Origin: an uncultured Ignavibacteriota bacterium | GTDB lineage: Bacteria > Bacteroidota > Ignavibacteria > Palsa-1295 | DNA length: 64,000 bases | Direction: 5' to 3' | Assembly: GCA_903900335.1 (NCBI GenBank) | Contig: CAIUMP010000022.1 | Span: forward strand, 62,001-126,000 | Shown: in pieces, positions 54,032 to 63,205 of the stretch | Position numbering within the stretch: position 1 is the first letter of the stretch | Layout: every line of letters starts with the position of its first letter | The notes under the pieces: model-generated | The model's input: the letters and a program-made list of their open reading frames with translations, nothing else | Databases searched by the model: none | What the model was told of the DNA's origin: nothing | Made by a program: the position numbers and the translations under genes

Positions 54032-56395
54032 CTACCACTTCGCCAAACGCCCCATGGCATCCATGATCTTCGCGGGGTTCGGGAGAATCGCATCTTCCAA
54101 CACCTTTGCGAATCCAACCGGCGTGAAGATCGAACCAACGCGCATCACCGGCGCATCCAGCGACTTGAACGCGTGCTCGGTAATGAGCGCAGAGAGTTCA
54201 CCACCAAATCCGCCAGTGATCTTATCCTCATGCACAACGAGTGCACGGCCTGTCTTCTCAACCGATTTCAGAATCGCGTTGAGATCAAGCGGATAGAGCG
54301 AACGCAAATCCAGCACATCGCACTGAACGCCGCTCTCCTTCGCGAGTTCATCGGCAGCCTGGAGCGCGAAGTGCGTCGTTGTGCCGTAGGTAATGACCGA
54401 GACATCGCTGCCCTCGCGGCGCAGACGCGCTTTGCCGAATGGGATCAACTCGTTATCCGCAAGCGGATTCGCCTTTGCCTTCGGGTAATAATAGAGATAC
54501 TTCGGCTCTAAAAACATCGTCACACCACGCGTGCGCATTGCGGTGCGGATGAGACCCTGCGCATCATCAGCATAGCATGGCTCGACAACGCGAATGCCTG
54601 GGATCGTTGTGAACGTACCCTCCAAATTCTGCGAGTGATACAACCCCCCACCGATATATCCACCGCTTGCAAGACGAATGAGAATATTCGGTGAATACTG
54701 CCCGCGTGTGCGCCAATACTCGTGCGAGATCTCGATGAACGCTTCCATCGCCGGCCAGAAGTAGTCGGCAAACTCTGCACCCTCGACGCACACCCAAATG
54801 TGCTGCTGATCGACACGGCAAAAACCAGTCGCAGTGCCGAGAATAAAGTCCTCGGCGATCGGCCCGTTGAATACACGGTCGTTGCCGAACTCCTGCATCA
54901 TCCCCTTCGTCACATTGAAGACGCCGCCCTTGTTCTTCGACGCAACATCTTGTCCCCAGAGGAATGTGTTCGCGTTGAGATGGAATTCCTCCTTCAGTGT
55001 GCGATTGATACCCTCAATGAACTGCATCCCCTCATCCTTCCCGCTCGGGATGGTGAATGGATAGAATTTCGTATCAATATCATCAGCCTGGAATGTGTAC
55101 GAATTCGGGCTGACGATCTGATTTGACGGCATCACGAAATCATACACCGTCGATGGATCGGCTGGAGGCGCGGCCTCGGCCTTGTCTGCGGACTCCGCAA
55201 AGTGCTTCTTGTTCTCCTCGTGGATCGTCTCAAGCTCCGCCGCAGTTGCAACGCCTTGCTTCGTGAGCCAATCGCCAAGAAGCACCAGCGGATCGCGCAG
55301 CTTAACAGCTTCCATCTCCTCGGTCGAACGATAGAGATCGTGACGATCCGAATTCGAGTGCGAACCAATGCGCACGCAATCCGCGTGAACCATCGCCGCA
55401 CCGCGACCGCTCAAGCACCACTCGTACGCTTCCTGCATGGCGCGGTAGCTATCGAGCACATCGGTGCCATCGCAATAGGTGATGAGCAGATTGTTGAAGC
55501 CGCGCCAGTTATCGCCCACGCGGGTGTTCGCAGATTGATCTGTCACTGGGACGGAGATTCCATACTTGTTATTCTGGATGACGAAGATAGCCGGTACTTT
55601 CTCGCGCGTCGCTCCATTGACGGCCTCATAGAAGAAGCCCTCGGAAGTCCCCGACTCACCACCGGAGAAAATCGACACCGCGCCGAGTTTGTAATACTTG
55701 ATCGCTCGCGCGCAACCCGTAACATGCTGAGCATGATTGTTGGTCAGCGACGACCCATTCTGAATACCGATGGACATCTTCGCGAAGTGATTCGACATGT
55801 GGCGGCCGCCGCCAGCAATATCGGTGTCCTTCGAAAGCCCATTCAGCACCAACTCTTCGACGGTAATTCCACCGGCGAGGCAGGTCATCAAATCGCGGTA
55901 ATACGGGAAGAGATAATCCTTCTTTTGGCGGAAGCTGAATCCCATCGCGAGCTGAATGCCTTCGTGTCCTGCGCACGGAGCGTGGTAGCTCCAACCCATC
56001 GCCTTCTTTAGGTAATTCGCTGCGGCAATATCGGTGATGCGCCCCAGATCCATGAGGCGATACCACTCCATCAGCGTCTCTTTCGACACGCCAGACTGCG
56101 CGAACGTACCCTTGAACGAACGCGCACCATCCGCGAGCGGACCGCGAAGCTCCGCACCATTCGGCATCGTTTGCAGCGAAGCCGGGGCGATATGCGGCGA
56201 CAGCGTCTCGGCTAACAGCTCGATCTCGGTATCCATGATCTGCACGGACGAATCCATCGCGCCGTCGCCCGTTGTGGCGGCAACGCCGTTCTTGCCGTTC
56301 ATCGACCCGTTCGTCGAGGCGACAACTGTTCCTTCGGACTGTTCGAGCACAGCCGTACCATTCGATCCATTCTTATTCTTCGCTGACTTAGCCAT
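54032..56395 (-). CDS. Fused E1 alpha/beta component of a 2-oxoacid dehydrogenase
   Basis: 787 residues joining both E1 halves. An N-terminal Asn/Ser/Gly-rich linker (1-90) precedes the alpha part (about 105-405) and beta part (about 450-780). The thiamine-diphosphate region reads SGGESGTSEG (244-253) to NNKYG (275-279), where relatives have GDG...NN; the beta part has EDFILGTATGF, GGLYHSQNLE and LDLRSLYPLDL. Likely branched-chain or pyruvate-type decarboxylation. No E2/E3 genes lie next to it. Lead gene of an operon with a methyltransferase and a membrane protein. Confidence 0.9.
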   Translation of the reverse strand: MAKSAKNKNGSNGTAVLEQSEGTVVASTNGSMNGKNGVAATTGDGAMDSSVQIMDTEIELLAETLSPHIAPASLQTMPNGAELRGPLADGARSFKGTFAQSGVSKETLMEWYRLMDLGRITDIAAANYLKKAMGWSYHAPCAGHEGIQLAMGFSFRQKKDYLFPYYRDLMTCLAGGITVEELVLNGLSKDTDIAGGGRHMSNHFAKMSIGIQNGSSLTNNHAQHVTGCARAIKYYKLGAVSIFSGGESGTSEGFFYEAVNGATREKVPAIFVIQNNKYGISVPVTDQSANTRVGDNWRGFNNLLITYCDGTDVLDSYRAMQEAYEWCLSGRGAAMVHADCVRIGSHSNSDRHDLYRSTEEMEAVKLRDPLVLLGDWLTKQGVATAAELETIHEENKKHFAESADKAEAAPPADPSTVYDFVMPSNQIVSPNSYTFQADDIDTKFYPFTIPSGKDEGMQFIEGINRTLKEEFHLNANTFLWGQDVASKNKGGVFNVTKGMMQEFGNDRVFNGPIAEDFILGTATGFCRVDQQHIWVCVEGAEFADYFWPAMEAFIEISHEYWRTRGQYSPNILIRLASGGYIGGGLYHSQNLEGTFTTIPGIRVVEPCYADDAQGLIRTAMRTRGVTMFLEPKYLYYYPKAKANPLADNELIPFGKARLRREGSDVSVITYGTTTHFALQAADELAKESGVQCDVLDLRSLYPLDLNAILKSVEKTGRALVVHEDKITGGFGGELSALITEHAFKSLDAPVMRVGSIFTPVGFAKVLEDAILPNPAKIMDAMGRLAKW

Positions 56396-56540
56396 CTATC
56401 CTCTAAACGAAATTACTATGCGAGATACACCGGAGCTTTCCCTCTTACCAGCCCAAAAGCGACTAACAGGGCTGATTTTGCGACTACGAAGCGCGTGAAC
56501 ATCCTGGCGGGAGAATTAGTGGCAAGGGACACTCAATGAA

Positions 56541-56587
56541 GGTCAGCCGGGACGGCTGACGGAACAGCAGTCGGGACGACTGCTCCA
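56541..56587. repeat. Double-hairpin repeat, family B copy 1
   Basis: Two adjacent short hairpins, GTCAGCCGGGACGGCTGAC and AGCAGTCGGGACGACTGCT, in the order seen in reverse complement at 63206-63253. Each hairpin is 19 bp with an odd centre. No coding content. Confidence 0.75.
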
Positions 56588-56610
56588 CAATTCAACTACA
56601 CATTCTAACT

Positions 56611-56722
56611 ACGTCATTGCGAGGCCGCACCGGAGGGGCAACGAAGCAATCCGTTGTCGAGGACTGAGTCGCTCCTCAACAAGGGATTGCTTCGTCGGCC
56701 TTCGGCCTTCTCGCAATGACAG
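56611..56722. repeat. Intergenic inverted-repeat element, family A copy 2
   Basis: Ends ACGTCATTGCGAG and CTCGCAATGACA; internal ACGAAGCAATCCG faces GGATTGCTTCGT. The same plan as copy 1 (604-716) with a different middle. Confidence 0.82.
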
Positions 56723-56742
56723 TAAATTCGAGACGAATCAGC

Positions 56743-57051
56743 CTACATCCCTAACGACGGCTTGTCTTCGTTCTTCGTCTTCCTCGGCCCGCGCGCGATC
56801 CCATCATCATCCCCGCTGCCGAAGCCCTGCCCGAAGAACGGACTTTCATCGGCGATCTCGCTCACCACGTCCACGCCAGAGGGCTGCTCGCCGCCACGGT
56901 TCTCGGAGGCGAAAATGTCGTCCTGCTCCACTTCCGGGCCTGCATTGCCAGGGACTTCCGTCTCCAGCACGTCGGCTCCGTGCTCCGCGAAGTATCGCGC
57001 CTGGTTGAATTCGTCTTCCTGCTGGTTGTCACTTCGTGTTTTCGTGCTCAT
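56743..57051 (-). CDS. Small acidic protein of unknown family
   Basis: 102 residues, very acidic and Gly/Asp-rich (SGDDDGIARG, EVEQDDIF), with a basic start (MSTKTRSDNQQ) and end (RGPRKTKNEDK). It looks largely disordered. No family, signal or membrane helix is seen. Open reading frame and composition similar to neighbours give only moderate support. Confidence 0.45.
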   Translation of the reverse strand: MSTKTRSDNQQEDEFNQARYFAEHGADVLETEVPGNAGPEVEQDDIFASENRGGEQPSGVDVVSEIADESPFFGQGFGSGDDDGIARGPRKTKNEDKPSLGM

Positions 57052-57177
57052 AATAGTGGTGATAGTAAATAGCAATTCTTACCGCAAGATTGGTGCCGAG
57101 TTATCATCGGCACCTGAAAAAGGAGGTTGGCGTGGCGATATGGGAAGAAAACTGCACGGCCTGGGTGAAATGTTAGG

Positions 57178-57264
57178 TGTAGTCGTGACCTTTAGGTCAC
57201 GGTCGCGCAGCGTGACGACGTCATTGCATTCTCAACACACCGTGACCTAAAGGTCACGACTACA
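57178..57264. repeat. Element with 25-bp perfect terminal inverted repeats (family C)
   Basis: The left arm (57178-57202) and right arm (57240-57264) are exact reverse complements over 25 bases, each containing the shorter palindrome GTGACCTTTAGGTCAC or its partner. The 37-base centre contains CGTGACGACGTCATTGC, which also resembles the family A end. It lies between the exonuclease gene and the acidic protein gene. Only one copy was seen. Confidence 0.8.
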
Positions 57265-57302
57265 ACGGTTTGCGACTCCTTGAAGTGTACCTTCTTCCGA
57301 AC

Positions 57303-58043
57303 CTAAAACTTCATCAGCGTCAACCACTTCTCATACAGCTCGCTCGTCGCGCGGACATCCCTCATGCAATACTCCGCGATCTCCCTCTGGCGTCCCTCCG
57401 CAAAGAACTTCGGCACCTTGTCCCCCGCAATTCCTTCGGACTTTGGCGAGGCAATCCCAAACGCCTTTGTGTAAAAATCAAGATTGAACTTGCGCGTTGC
57501 CCCGAATTTATCAAAGCCGCCATTGAAGCAGAGTTTATCGAGGAGATCAATGTGCTCGATGCCGCCGTAGCGATCGCTTGAACTACCGCCGACCTTGAAA
57601 TCCCACTTCGTCCCAGCCATCATGTTCACCGATGGGCGAATCCCCAGTGCCGCGCTACGCAGCATCAAGAATGGGCAATCGAATCCACGACCATTGAAAG
57701 AAACGACCGCGTTATATTTGCTCGGCAAGCCCTTCCAGAAATGTTCGAAGAGCGATTCCTCATCCGGGAAGGTCTTGTACTTCACAGTCATTCCGTCTTC
57801 CTCCACAACCTCTTCCTCATCGTCATCCGCGAGAAAAAGCGCGCTGCCCTTCTGCGTCTCATGCACGAGCGTGCCGATGCACACGACCTTCCCCGTCAGC
57901 GGATTGAGTCCGCCCCAGTCCTTGCGCTTCTCGCGTTCTTCGTCGCTCTCCGCGCCGCGAAGGAGATACTCCTTCTGCACATCATCGAAAGACGTTTCAA
58001 AATCGAGCGGGATGGTTTCTATGTCGAAGATGAGGGTTTGCAT
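57303..58043 (-). CDS. Predicted PolB-like 3'-5' exonuclease
   Basis: 246 residues, DnaQ/DEDD superfamily (PF10108-like). Acidic residues in order: FDIETIP (ExoI, D-x-E at 6-8), SFNGRGFDCPFL (ExoII) and YCMRDVRATSELY (ExoIII, with Asp at the end). An acidic loop (ADDDEEEVVEEDG) lies between the first two motifs. Likely single-stranded DNA or RNA 3' trimming; partner proteins are unknown. No polymerase domain is attached. Confidence 0.85.
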   Translation of the reverse strand: MQTLIFDIETIPLDFETSFDDVQKEYLLRGAESDEEREKRKDWGGLNPLTGKVVCIGTLVHETQKGSALFLADDDEEEVVEEDGMTVKYKTFPDEESLFEHFWKGLPSKYNAVVSFNGRGFDCPFLMLRSAALGIRPSVNMMAGTKWDFKVGGSSSDRYGGIEHIDLLDKLCFNGGFDKFGATRKFNLDFYTKAFGIASPKSEGIAGDKVPKFFAEGRQREIAEYCMRDVRATSELYEKWLTLMKF

Positions 58044-58110
58044 TGGTCTGAACTGTGATGAATGGGATTTAGCGGATTATGGGGATGGGGATTCGAATCG
58101 AACTGATGAT

Positions 58111-58470
58111 TTAACTAATTCCGAACAATGCTCGCTGGCGTATATCGAATCGAGTTACAACTGTCAAGTAACCTTCGATTTCACACTCGTTGAATAGGTC
58201 AAGCACGATTCGTGCGGGCTCTTCGGAGGACAACTGGTCGAAGCGAAGATAAATGACACCAATTGGCGCTGGCAACTTCTTGTTGAAGAGGAGGTCGCCA
58301 AAGTCCCTATCGAATGTCAGTAGTACGCTCTCGCTTTGAACCGCTCGCGCAAGTACCTCGACATCGGAAATGGTAGGGCAACTCTCTTGGATGGAATCGA
58401 CATCATGTCCTTCCTCGCGTAAAATTATCACGCTATCAATCGGGACATTCTCATCCGCGACGATCTTCAC
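58111..58470 (-). CDS. DUF5615 PIN-like toxin candidate
   Basis: 119 residues starting at GTG 58470 (VKIVADENVPIDSV). The family pattern is clear: ADENVP at 4-9, a mid DVEVLARA, LLTFDRDFGDL and IGVIYLRF, the acidic set proposed for PIN-like nucleases. The start lies inside the stop of the DUF433 gene (GTGA, 4-base overlap), as in type II toxin-antitoxin pairs. Toxic activity is not shown; function is inferred from the family and context. Confidence 0.83.
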   Translation of the reverse strand: MKIVADENVPIDSVIILREEGHDVDSIQESCPTISDVEVLARAVQSESVLLTFDRDFGDLLFNKKLPAPIGVIYLRFDQLSSEEPARIVLDLFNECEIEGYLTVVTRFDIRQRALFGIS

Positions 58471-58700
58471 GAGGACACCATCGGGATAAAATTCTCCGCC
58501 ATGAGTCCATCGGCAGCATACGCGAAGACGGCTCGCAGCGATTCGGGGGTCAAGCCGATATAATTCCGAAGTATCTGCTCCTCTGTCCAACCGTTCGACA
58601 TCAGCTTAAGGATAAACTCGACGGAAAGGCGGGTGCCTTTGACGACGGGCCGTCCCGAAAGGATGCCCGGATCGGAGTGAATGTAATTGTGCCAGTCCAT
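58467..58700 (-). CDS. DUF433 antitoxin-like protein
   Basis: 77 residues. It has the DUF433 layout: YIHSDPGILSGRPVVKGTRLSVEFILK (strand, basic turn), LMSNGWTEEQILRNYIGLTPESLRAVFAYAAD (helix-turn-helix-like). These proteins are usually paired with DUF5615 partners, as here, and thought to neutralise them and bind DNA. It is the upstream gene of the pair; the promoter should lie in 58701-58884. Confidence 0.85.
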   Translation of the reverse strand: MDWHNYIHSDPGILSGRPVVKGTRLSVEFILKLMSNGWTEEQILRNYIGLTPESLRAVFAYAADGLMAENFIPMVSS

Positions 58701-58884
58701 GTGTTCTTGAACGCCGATTGCATTAGAGGAAGTGCCGGGATTCCATGTCTATACCATCGGAATTTCACGCCACACTTTTAGTCCGAATCCATCTTTCCCA
58801 ATTCGTAGTTAGCACCCCGCACAATTAACGTGCAGAATTCCCCTCAGCGTAATCCTTCCTTTGCAGAGTAATCCCGGTTCACCA

Positions 58885-59865
58885 ATGGAATACAAAAATC
58901 TCGGCCGCTCTGGTCTTAAAGTTAGTCGCCTGTGCCTTGGCACGATGAACTTCGGTTCGCAGACCGATGAGCAGGAGTCTTTCCGCATTATGGTTCGCGC
59001 GCTCGAGCTCGGCATCAATTTCTTCGACACCGCGAATGTCTATGGTCGTCCCGCGCCAGTCGGCACGACCGAATCCATCATCGGGCGCTGGTTTGCGCAG
59101 GATGGCGGACGGCGCGAGAAAGTCGTGCTCGCTACAAAGCTCTTCGGTCAAATGGATCCCTGGCCGAACAACGCGCGGTTCTCCGCGCTCGGCATTCGCC
59201 GCGAGTGCGAGGCAAGCCTCAAGCGGATGCAAACCGATTACATCGATCTCTATCAGATGCACCACATCGTTCGCGAACTGACGTGGGATGAAGTGTGGCA
59301 AGGATTCGAGCAGCTTTTCGCTTCGGGCAAGATCGTCTATAACGGTTCGTCGAATTTTGCGGGATGGCACATCGCGCAAGCGAACGAGGCAGCAAAGCGC
59401 CGCAATTATCTCGGGTTGATTTCGGAGCAAAGCCTCTACAATCTCGCAGAGCGTACCGTTGAACTGGAAGTGATACCCGCTTGTCACCATTATGGTCTCG
59501 GACTCATCCCGTGGTCGCCGCTCTCCGGTGGGTTGCTTGGCGGCGTATTGAAGGGCGTTGATGGCGGACGACGCAGTTCGGAAGCGATCAAGAATCGGCT
59601 CGCAAATGATCTCGAAATCCGCCCCAAGTTGGAGGTGTACGAATTGTTGTGCAAAGAGATCGAGGTGAAGCCCGCAATCGTCGCGCTTGCGTGGTTGCTA
59701 CATCAACCCGCTGTTACTGCACCGATCATTGGTCCACGAACGGTGGAGCAACTCGATGATGCGTTTGTTGCGCTCTCAACAACCCTTTCGAAAGAGACGC
59801 TTGATAAGCTCGATGAGATCTTCCCCGGTCCCGGTGGTGCAGCGCCGGAAGCGTATGCCTGGTAG
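58885..59865 (+). CDS. Aldo/keto reductase
   Basis: 326-residue NADPH-dependent oxidoreductase of the (beta/alpha)8 fold, cytosolic. Catalytic tetrad: Asp in NFFDTANVYG, Tyr in the same stretch, Lys in VVLATKLFG, His in YQMHHIV. The C-terminal nucleotide-binding loop SGGLLGG and APIIGPRTVEQL are conserved. The group resembles YajO/YghZ-like reductases; the substrate is unclear. The start was set at ATG 58885 (MEYKNLGRSGLKVS). Confidence 0.93.
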   Translation: MEYKNLGRSGLKVSRLCLGTMNFGSQTDEQESFRIMVRALELGINFFDTANVYGRPAPVGTTESIIGRWFAQDGGRREKVVLATKLFGQMDPWPNNARFSALGIRRECEASLKRMQTDYIDLYQMHHIVRELTWDEVWQGFEQLFASGKIVYNGSSNFAGWHIAQANEAAKRRNYLGLISEQSLYNLAERTVELEVIPACHHYGLGLIPWSPLSGGLLGGVLKGVDGGRRSSEAIKNRLANDLEIRPKLEVYELLCKEIEVKPAIVALAWLLHQPAVTAPIIGPRTVEQLDDAFVALSTTLSKETLDKLDEIFPGPGGAAPEAYAW

Positions 59866-59895
59866 GATCCCACCCCATTCCCACCACCAATAACA

Positions 59896-60029
59896 GTCAT
59901 TGCGAGGAAACCCCGGAGGGGTGACGAAGCAATCCGTTGGGAAGGAGCGAGTCTTTCCTTCCCAACGGTTTGCTTCCAGCGCCCCTTCGAAGGGGGAGCT
60001 TCGCTCCACTGCGTTACGCTCGCAATGAC
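59896..60029. repeat. Intergenic inverted-repeat element, family A copy 3
   Basis: Ends GTCATTGCGAG and CTCGCAATGAC; the internal GACGAAGCAATCCG is kept, while the right half is longer and more diverged than in copies 1 and 2, containing CCCTTCGAAGGGGGAGCTTC. It sits between the convergent aldo/keto reductase and hemerythrin-like genes. Confidence 0.78.
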
Positions 60030-60048
60030 GGTGGGGTGATGACGTTAC

Positions 60049-60750
60049 TCAATCACTCCCCGCAAAGTCCGAATTAGCTGCACTCTCTTCGGCGGGGGGT
60101 GTGGCGGCGCTATACTGAATAGTGTAATTCGCATTCGTAAAATGCGCCTCGCCGAACTGCGGCATGGGCGTCATCGCTTGATTATCATAGACCGCCCGCA
60201 ACGCATCGGCGATCTGGAGTTTATCGCGGCCTGTCAGCACTTTGTCTCCAACCGAATACACTTGCGTCTCCTCCGTAGCAGCGTGCTCGCGATAGAGCCG
60301 CGCGAGTTCCGTGCCATCGGCGATGAACTCCGCATCTTCGATCTCGTGCGCGGCGTGTGACTCTACAACATCCGAGGGATCGCGCTGCTTCTTCCGAAAC
60401 TCGTCCCAATCGCGTACCAACTTTATCATCGCCTTTTGCAACACTTCATGACCCTCGATGAGGAAGCGAATAGTTGCACCGGGCTGTTGGAATCCGACGC
60501 GAGGCACTTTCGCAGCGATCATCGGGAAGAGGAATTTCTCCTCATCGCGCTCGTGAAGCGGTGCCTCTTTGAGGAAGAACTCGAAGACAGAATTCCACTC
60601 GGGCTTTGCTGCAAAGCTTGCGAAGACGCCGCTGGTCTTCGCATCGGTTAAGAGCAGTTCAAGCTCCGCGCAGAAGTGCAGGACAACCTTGTGGGAATCG
60701 CGAAAATATTGTACACCATCGGTGTAATTGGAGGGCTCGGGCAGGTTCAT
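60049..60750 (-). CDS. Hemerythrin HHE domain protein
   Basis: 233 residues. A four-helix HHE-type domain spans about 10-185, with metal-ligand candidates in [35 protein letters not shown] and [13 protein letters not shown]. The spacing of His and Glu fits a di-iron site, as in hemerythrin-like proteins linked to oxygen, NO or iron. A C-terminal tail of about 50 residues is less ordered. ATG 60750 (MNLPEPSNY) gives the usual start. It is divergent from dut. Confidence 0.86.
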   Translation of the reverse strand: MNLPEPSNYTDGVQYFRDSHKVVLHFCAELELLLTDAKTSGVFASFAAKPEWNSVFEFFLKEAPLHERDEEKFLFPMIAAKVPRVGFQQPGATIRFLIEGHEVLQKAMIKLVRDWDEFRKKQRDPSDVVESHAAHEIEDAEFIADGTELARLYREHAATEETQVYSVGDKVLTGRDKLQIADALRAVYDNQAMTPMPQFGEAHFTNANYTIQYSAATPPAEESAANSDFAGSD

Positions 60751-60811
60751 TGCGTTATTAAACGAAATGCGTTCGGGAATATATTCCGCGAGAAAAAGAT
60801 TAAAGGGAGCT

Positions 60812-61255
60812 ATGACTGAACTTCTGATCAAACGACTGAGCGAAACGGACGCCGATATTCCGCTTCCAAGCTACGCAACCGAACACGCCGCCGGACTCGA
60901 CATCCGCGTCAACACCGACATCGAAATCGCGCCCGGAGCTGTTTTGCTCGCACCAACGGGCATCGCGATGGAAATCCCCGAAGGTTACGAAGGCCAGGTG
61001 CGCCCCCGCAGCGGACTCGCCGCCAAGCATGGCATCACCTGCCTCAACTCGCCCGGCACCATCGACGCCGATTATCGCGGCGAACTCAAGATCATTCTCA
61101 TTAATCACGGCAAAGAGAGCGTTCGCTTCGAGCGCGGCACGCGCATCGCGCAGCTTGTCATCAGCAAGTACGAGCGCGTGAATATTGTCGAGACGGAGGA
61201 GTTAGCGGATAGTGTGAGGGCGAGCGGTGGGTTTGGGCATACGGGTATTCATTGA
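60812..61255 (+). CDS. dut: Deoxyuridine 5'-triphosphate nucleotidohydrolase (dUTPase)
   Basis: 147-residue trimeric dUTPase; hydrolyses dUTP to dUMP and keeps uracil out of DNA. All five motifs are present: [36 protein letters not shown] and the C-terminal arm [15 protein letters not shown] precedes the ATG at the right distance. Confidence 0.97.
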   Translation: MTELLIKRLSETDADIPLPSYATEHAAGLDIRVNTDIEIAPGAVLLAPTGIAMEIPEGYEGQVRPRSGLAAKHGITCLNSPGTIDADYRGELKIILINHGKESVRFERGTRIAQLVISKYERVNIVETEELADSVRASGGFGHTGIH

Positions 61256-61273
61256 TCGGCATCCTCTCAAACC

Positions 61274-62137
61274 ATGCTGAATCGTACTCTTCTTGCGCTA
61301 CTGGCCGTGTGTCCTTTGATGATCGGTTGTGGCAAGAAAGTGTCACAACCCGCTCATCGTATGGACTCGACTACGAGCATTGAAGACAGCGATTATCATT
61401 GGATCACGTTCGATGATTCATCATCAGGGATCCACATCCTTTTGCCAGAGGGCTATCACGAAGGCGAGGTTGATTCATCCGATATAGGCTTGCCCTGGAT
61501 CGCACTGATTCAAACAAGCGATTCGACTTCTCTTCTCCGACCGGTCGATGTTGTATTCTCTCGTGTGGTTGATGAGCTATTGTCAACCGAGGACTCACTA
61601 AGCGCGTGGGATGTTAAACCTAAGTCGAAGGATTCCATTTTGTTTCTGCTTTCTGGCACTGACATTAAAAATGGGGAGTATTACGGTCGATCATTTGTGA
61701 ACGTTCCACTATCGTTTGATAGCATCAGGAAGAATCGCTTCAATGTCTGGATTGAACACTTTGTACTCCTAGGCATTCGATATGAGGTTGTGACACGGTT
61801 CATGGATACAATGATCATCAGTGTTGATTCCGATAGGTTCAATAAGACAGTGTACGTTGACAGCCAGCAGGCCATCCGGCATCTCACCATCGACCTTATG
61901 AGAGTTTCCTCAAGTGGTGAAGAGCATCAGATGCTGGTCAACCAGGAAAATGGAGATATCGACGGACTTCCCCGGTTGCTCTGGGCTGGCGATGTCGATG
62001 GCGACGGCAAGCTCGATGTAATCCTCGATGTAACCAACAATTATGATCTGAGTCTTCCTGCACTCTATCTTTCATCACGAGCAAAGGGCACAGGATTAGT
62101 CCATGAGGTAGCACACAGATCATCCGTGGGGTGTTGA
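61274..62137 (+). CDS. Lipoprotein with FG-GAP-like C-terminal repeat
   Basis: 287 residues. Lipoprotein signal with lipobox MIGC (LLALLAVCPLMIGCGKK). The middle 180 residues match no family I know. Near the end, LLWAGDVDGDGKLDVILDV is an FG-GAP/VCBS-type calcium-binding motif followed by a short strand. It sits 18 bases after dut and 41 before fbp, so it may be in their transcript. Confidence 0.7.
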   Translation: MLNRTLLALLAVCPLMIGCGKKVSQPAHRMDSTTSIEDSDYHWITFDDSSSGIHILLPEGYHEGEVDSSDIGLPWIALIQTSDSTSLLRPVDVVFSRVVDELLSTEDSLSAWDVKPKSKDSILFLLSGTDIKNGEYYGRSFVNVPLSFDSIRKNRFNVWIEHFVLLGIRYEVVTRFMDTMIISVDSDRFNKTVYVDSQQAIRHLTIDLMRVSSSGEEHQMLVNQENGDIDGLPRLLWAGDVDGDGKLDVILDVTNNYDLSLPALYLSSRAKGTGLVHEVAHRSSVGC

Positions 62138-62178
62138 AAATAAGCCTCATTAGACGCAATAATATATCAAGAGATTAC

Positions 62179-63195
62179 ATGCCACTGGTTCACAACAAAG
62201 TCATCACCATCGAGCGCCACATCATCGAGCAGCAGGAGCGCTCCGATGGTGCCACCGGCGATTTCTCCGCGCTTTTGCGCGACATGGCGCTCGCCTTCAA
62301 GATCATCAACCGCGAAGTCATGCAAGCCGGACTCGTCGATGCGCTCGGCGCGACGGGACAGGAGAACGTGCAGGGCGAGATCGTGCAGAAGCTCGATGAG
62401 TTCGCCAACACCGTTATCTACCGCGCGATGGACCACGGCGGACATCTCTGCGGCATGGCCTCGGAAGAGAACGCGGAGATTCTCCCGATCCCGAAAGAGT
62501 ACAGGTGCGGCAAGTACGTGCTGCTCTTCGATCCGCTCGATGGTTCATCAAATATTGATGTGAATGTATCCATCGGCACGATCTTCTCCATTCTTAAGCG
62601 CGTAACGCCGGAGGACACACCCGGCGAACTCCAAGACTTTCTCCAACCCGGATACAAGCAGATTGCAGCGGGCTATACGATCTACGGGCCATCCACCATG
62701 CTGGTTTATACGGCGGGACGGGGCGTGTATGGATTCACGTATGATCCTTCCGTCGGTGAGTTCTTGCTCTCGCACGATGACATTCGCATCCCAGAGCACG
62801 GCTCGATATACAGTGTCAATGAAGGCAACTACCACAAGTGGGATGCCGGGATGAAACGCTACATCGACTGGGCAAAGATGGATGTTCCCGAAGAAGATAA
62901 GAAGGCTTACAGTTTGCGCTATATCGGCTCGATGGTCGCGGATGTGCATCGCACACTACTCTATGGCGGTGTCTTCCTCTACCCTGCTGACATCAAGAGT
63001 TACAAAGGCAAACTGCGCTTGCTCTACGAGGCCAACCCTATGTCCTTCGTAGTGGAGCAAGCTGGTGGGCGCGCCAGTAATGGACAAAGCCGCGTCTTAG
63101 AAATTCAACCAGAGAAGCTGCACCAACGGACGCCGCTTATCGTCGGAAGCCCGAAGAATGTGGATGAGGTGGAGCGCTTCTTAAACGCGACCTAA
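62179..63195 (+). CDS. fbp: Fructose-1,6-bisphosphatase, class 1
   Basis: 338-residue gluconeogenic enzyme, hydrolyses fructose 1,6-bisphosphate. The metal and phosphate site reads FDPLDGSSNIDVN, preceded by the substrate-side SEENAEI and followed by GYTIYGPSTMLVYT, RYIGSMVADVHRTLLYGG and the sugar-binding LLYEANPMSFVVEQAGG. ATG 62179 has AAGAGA upstream. The longer frame of 16 codons has no ribosome-binding site. Confidence 0.97.
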   Translation: MPLVHNKVITIERHIIEQQERSDGATGDFSALLRDMALAFKIINREVMQAGLVDALGATGQENVQGEIVQKLDEFANTVIYRAMDHGGHLCGMASEENAEILPIPKEYRCGKYVLLFDPLDGSSNIDVNVSIGTIFSILKRVTPEDTPGELQDFLQPGYKQIAAGYTIYGPSTMLVYTAGRGVYGFTYDPSVGEFLLSHDDIRIPEHGSIYSVNEGNYHKWDAGMKRYIDWAKMDVPEEDKKAYSLRYIGSMVADVHRTLLYGGVFLYPADIKSYKGKLRLLYEANPMSFVVEQAGGRASNGQSRVLEIQPEKLHQRTPLIVGSPKNVDEVERFLNAT

Positions 63196-63205
63196 TCAAA
63201 ACTTT

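Larger units (their letters stand above)
56396..56742. other. Repeat-bearing intergenic region
   Basis: About 350 bases between two minus-strand genes with no coding ORF. It holds a family B double hairpin (56541-56587) and a family A inverted repeat (56611-56722), described separately. Confidence 0.7.
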
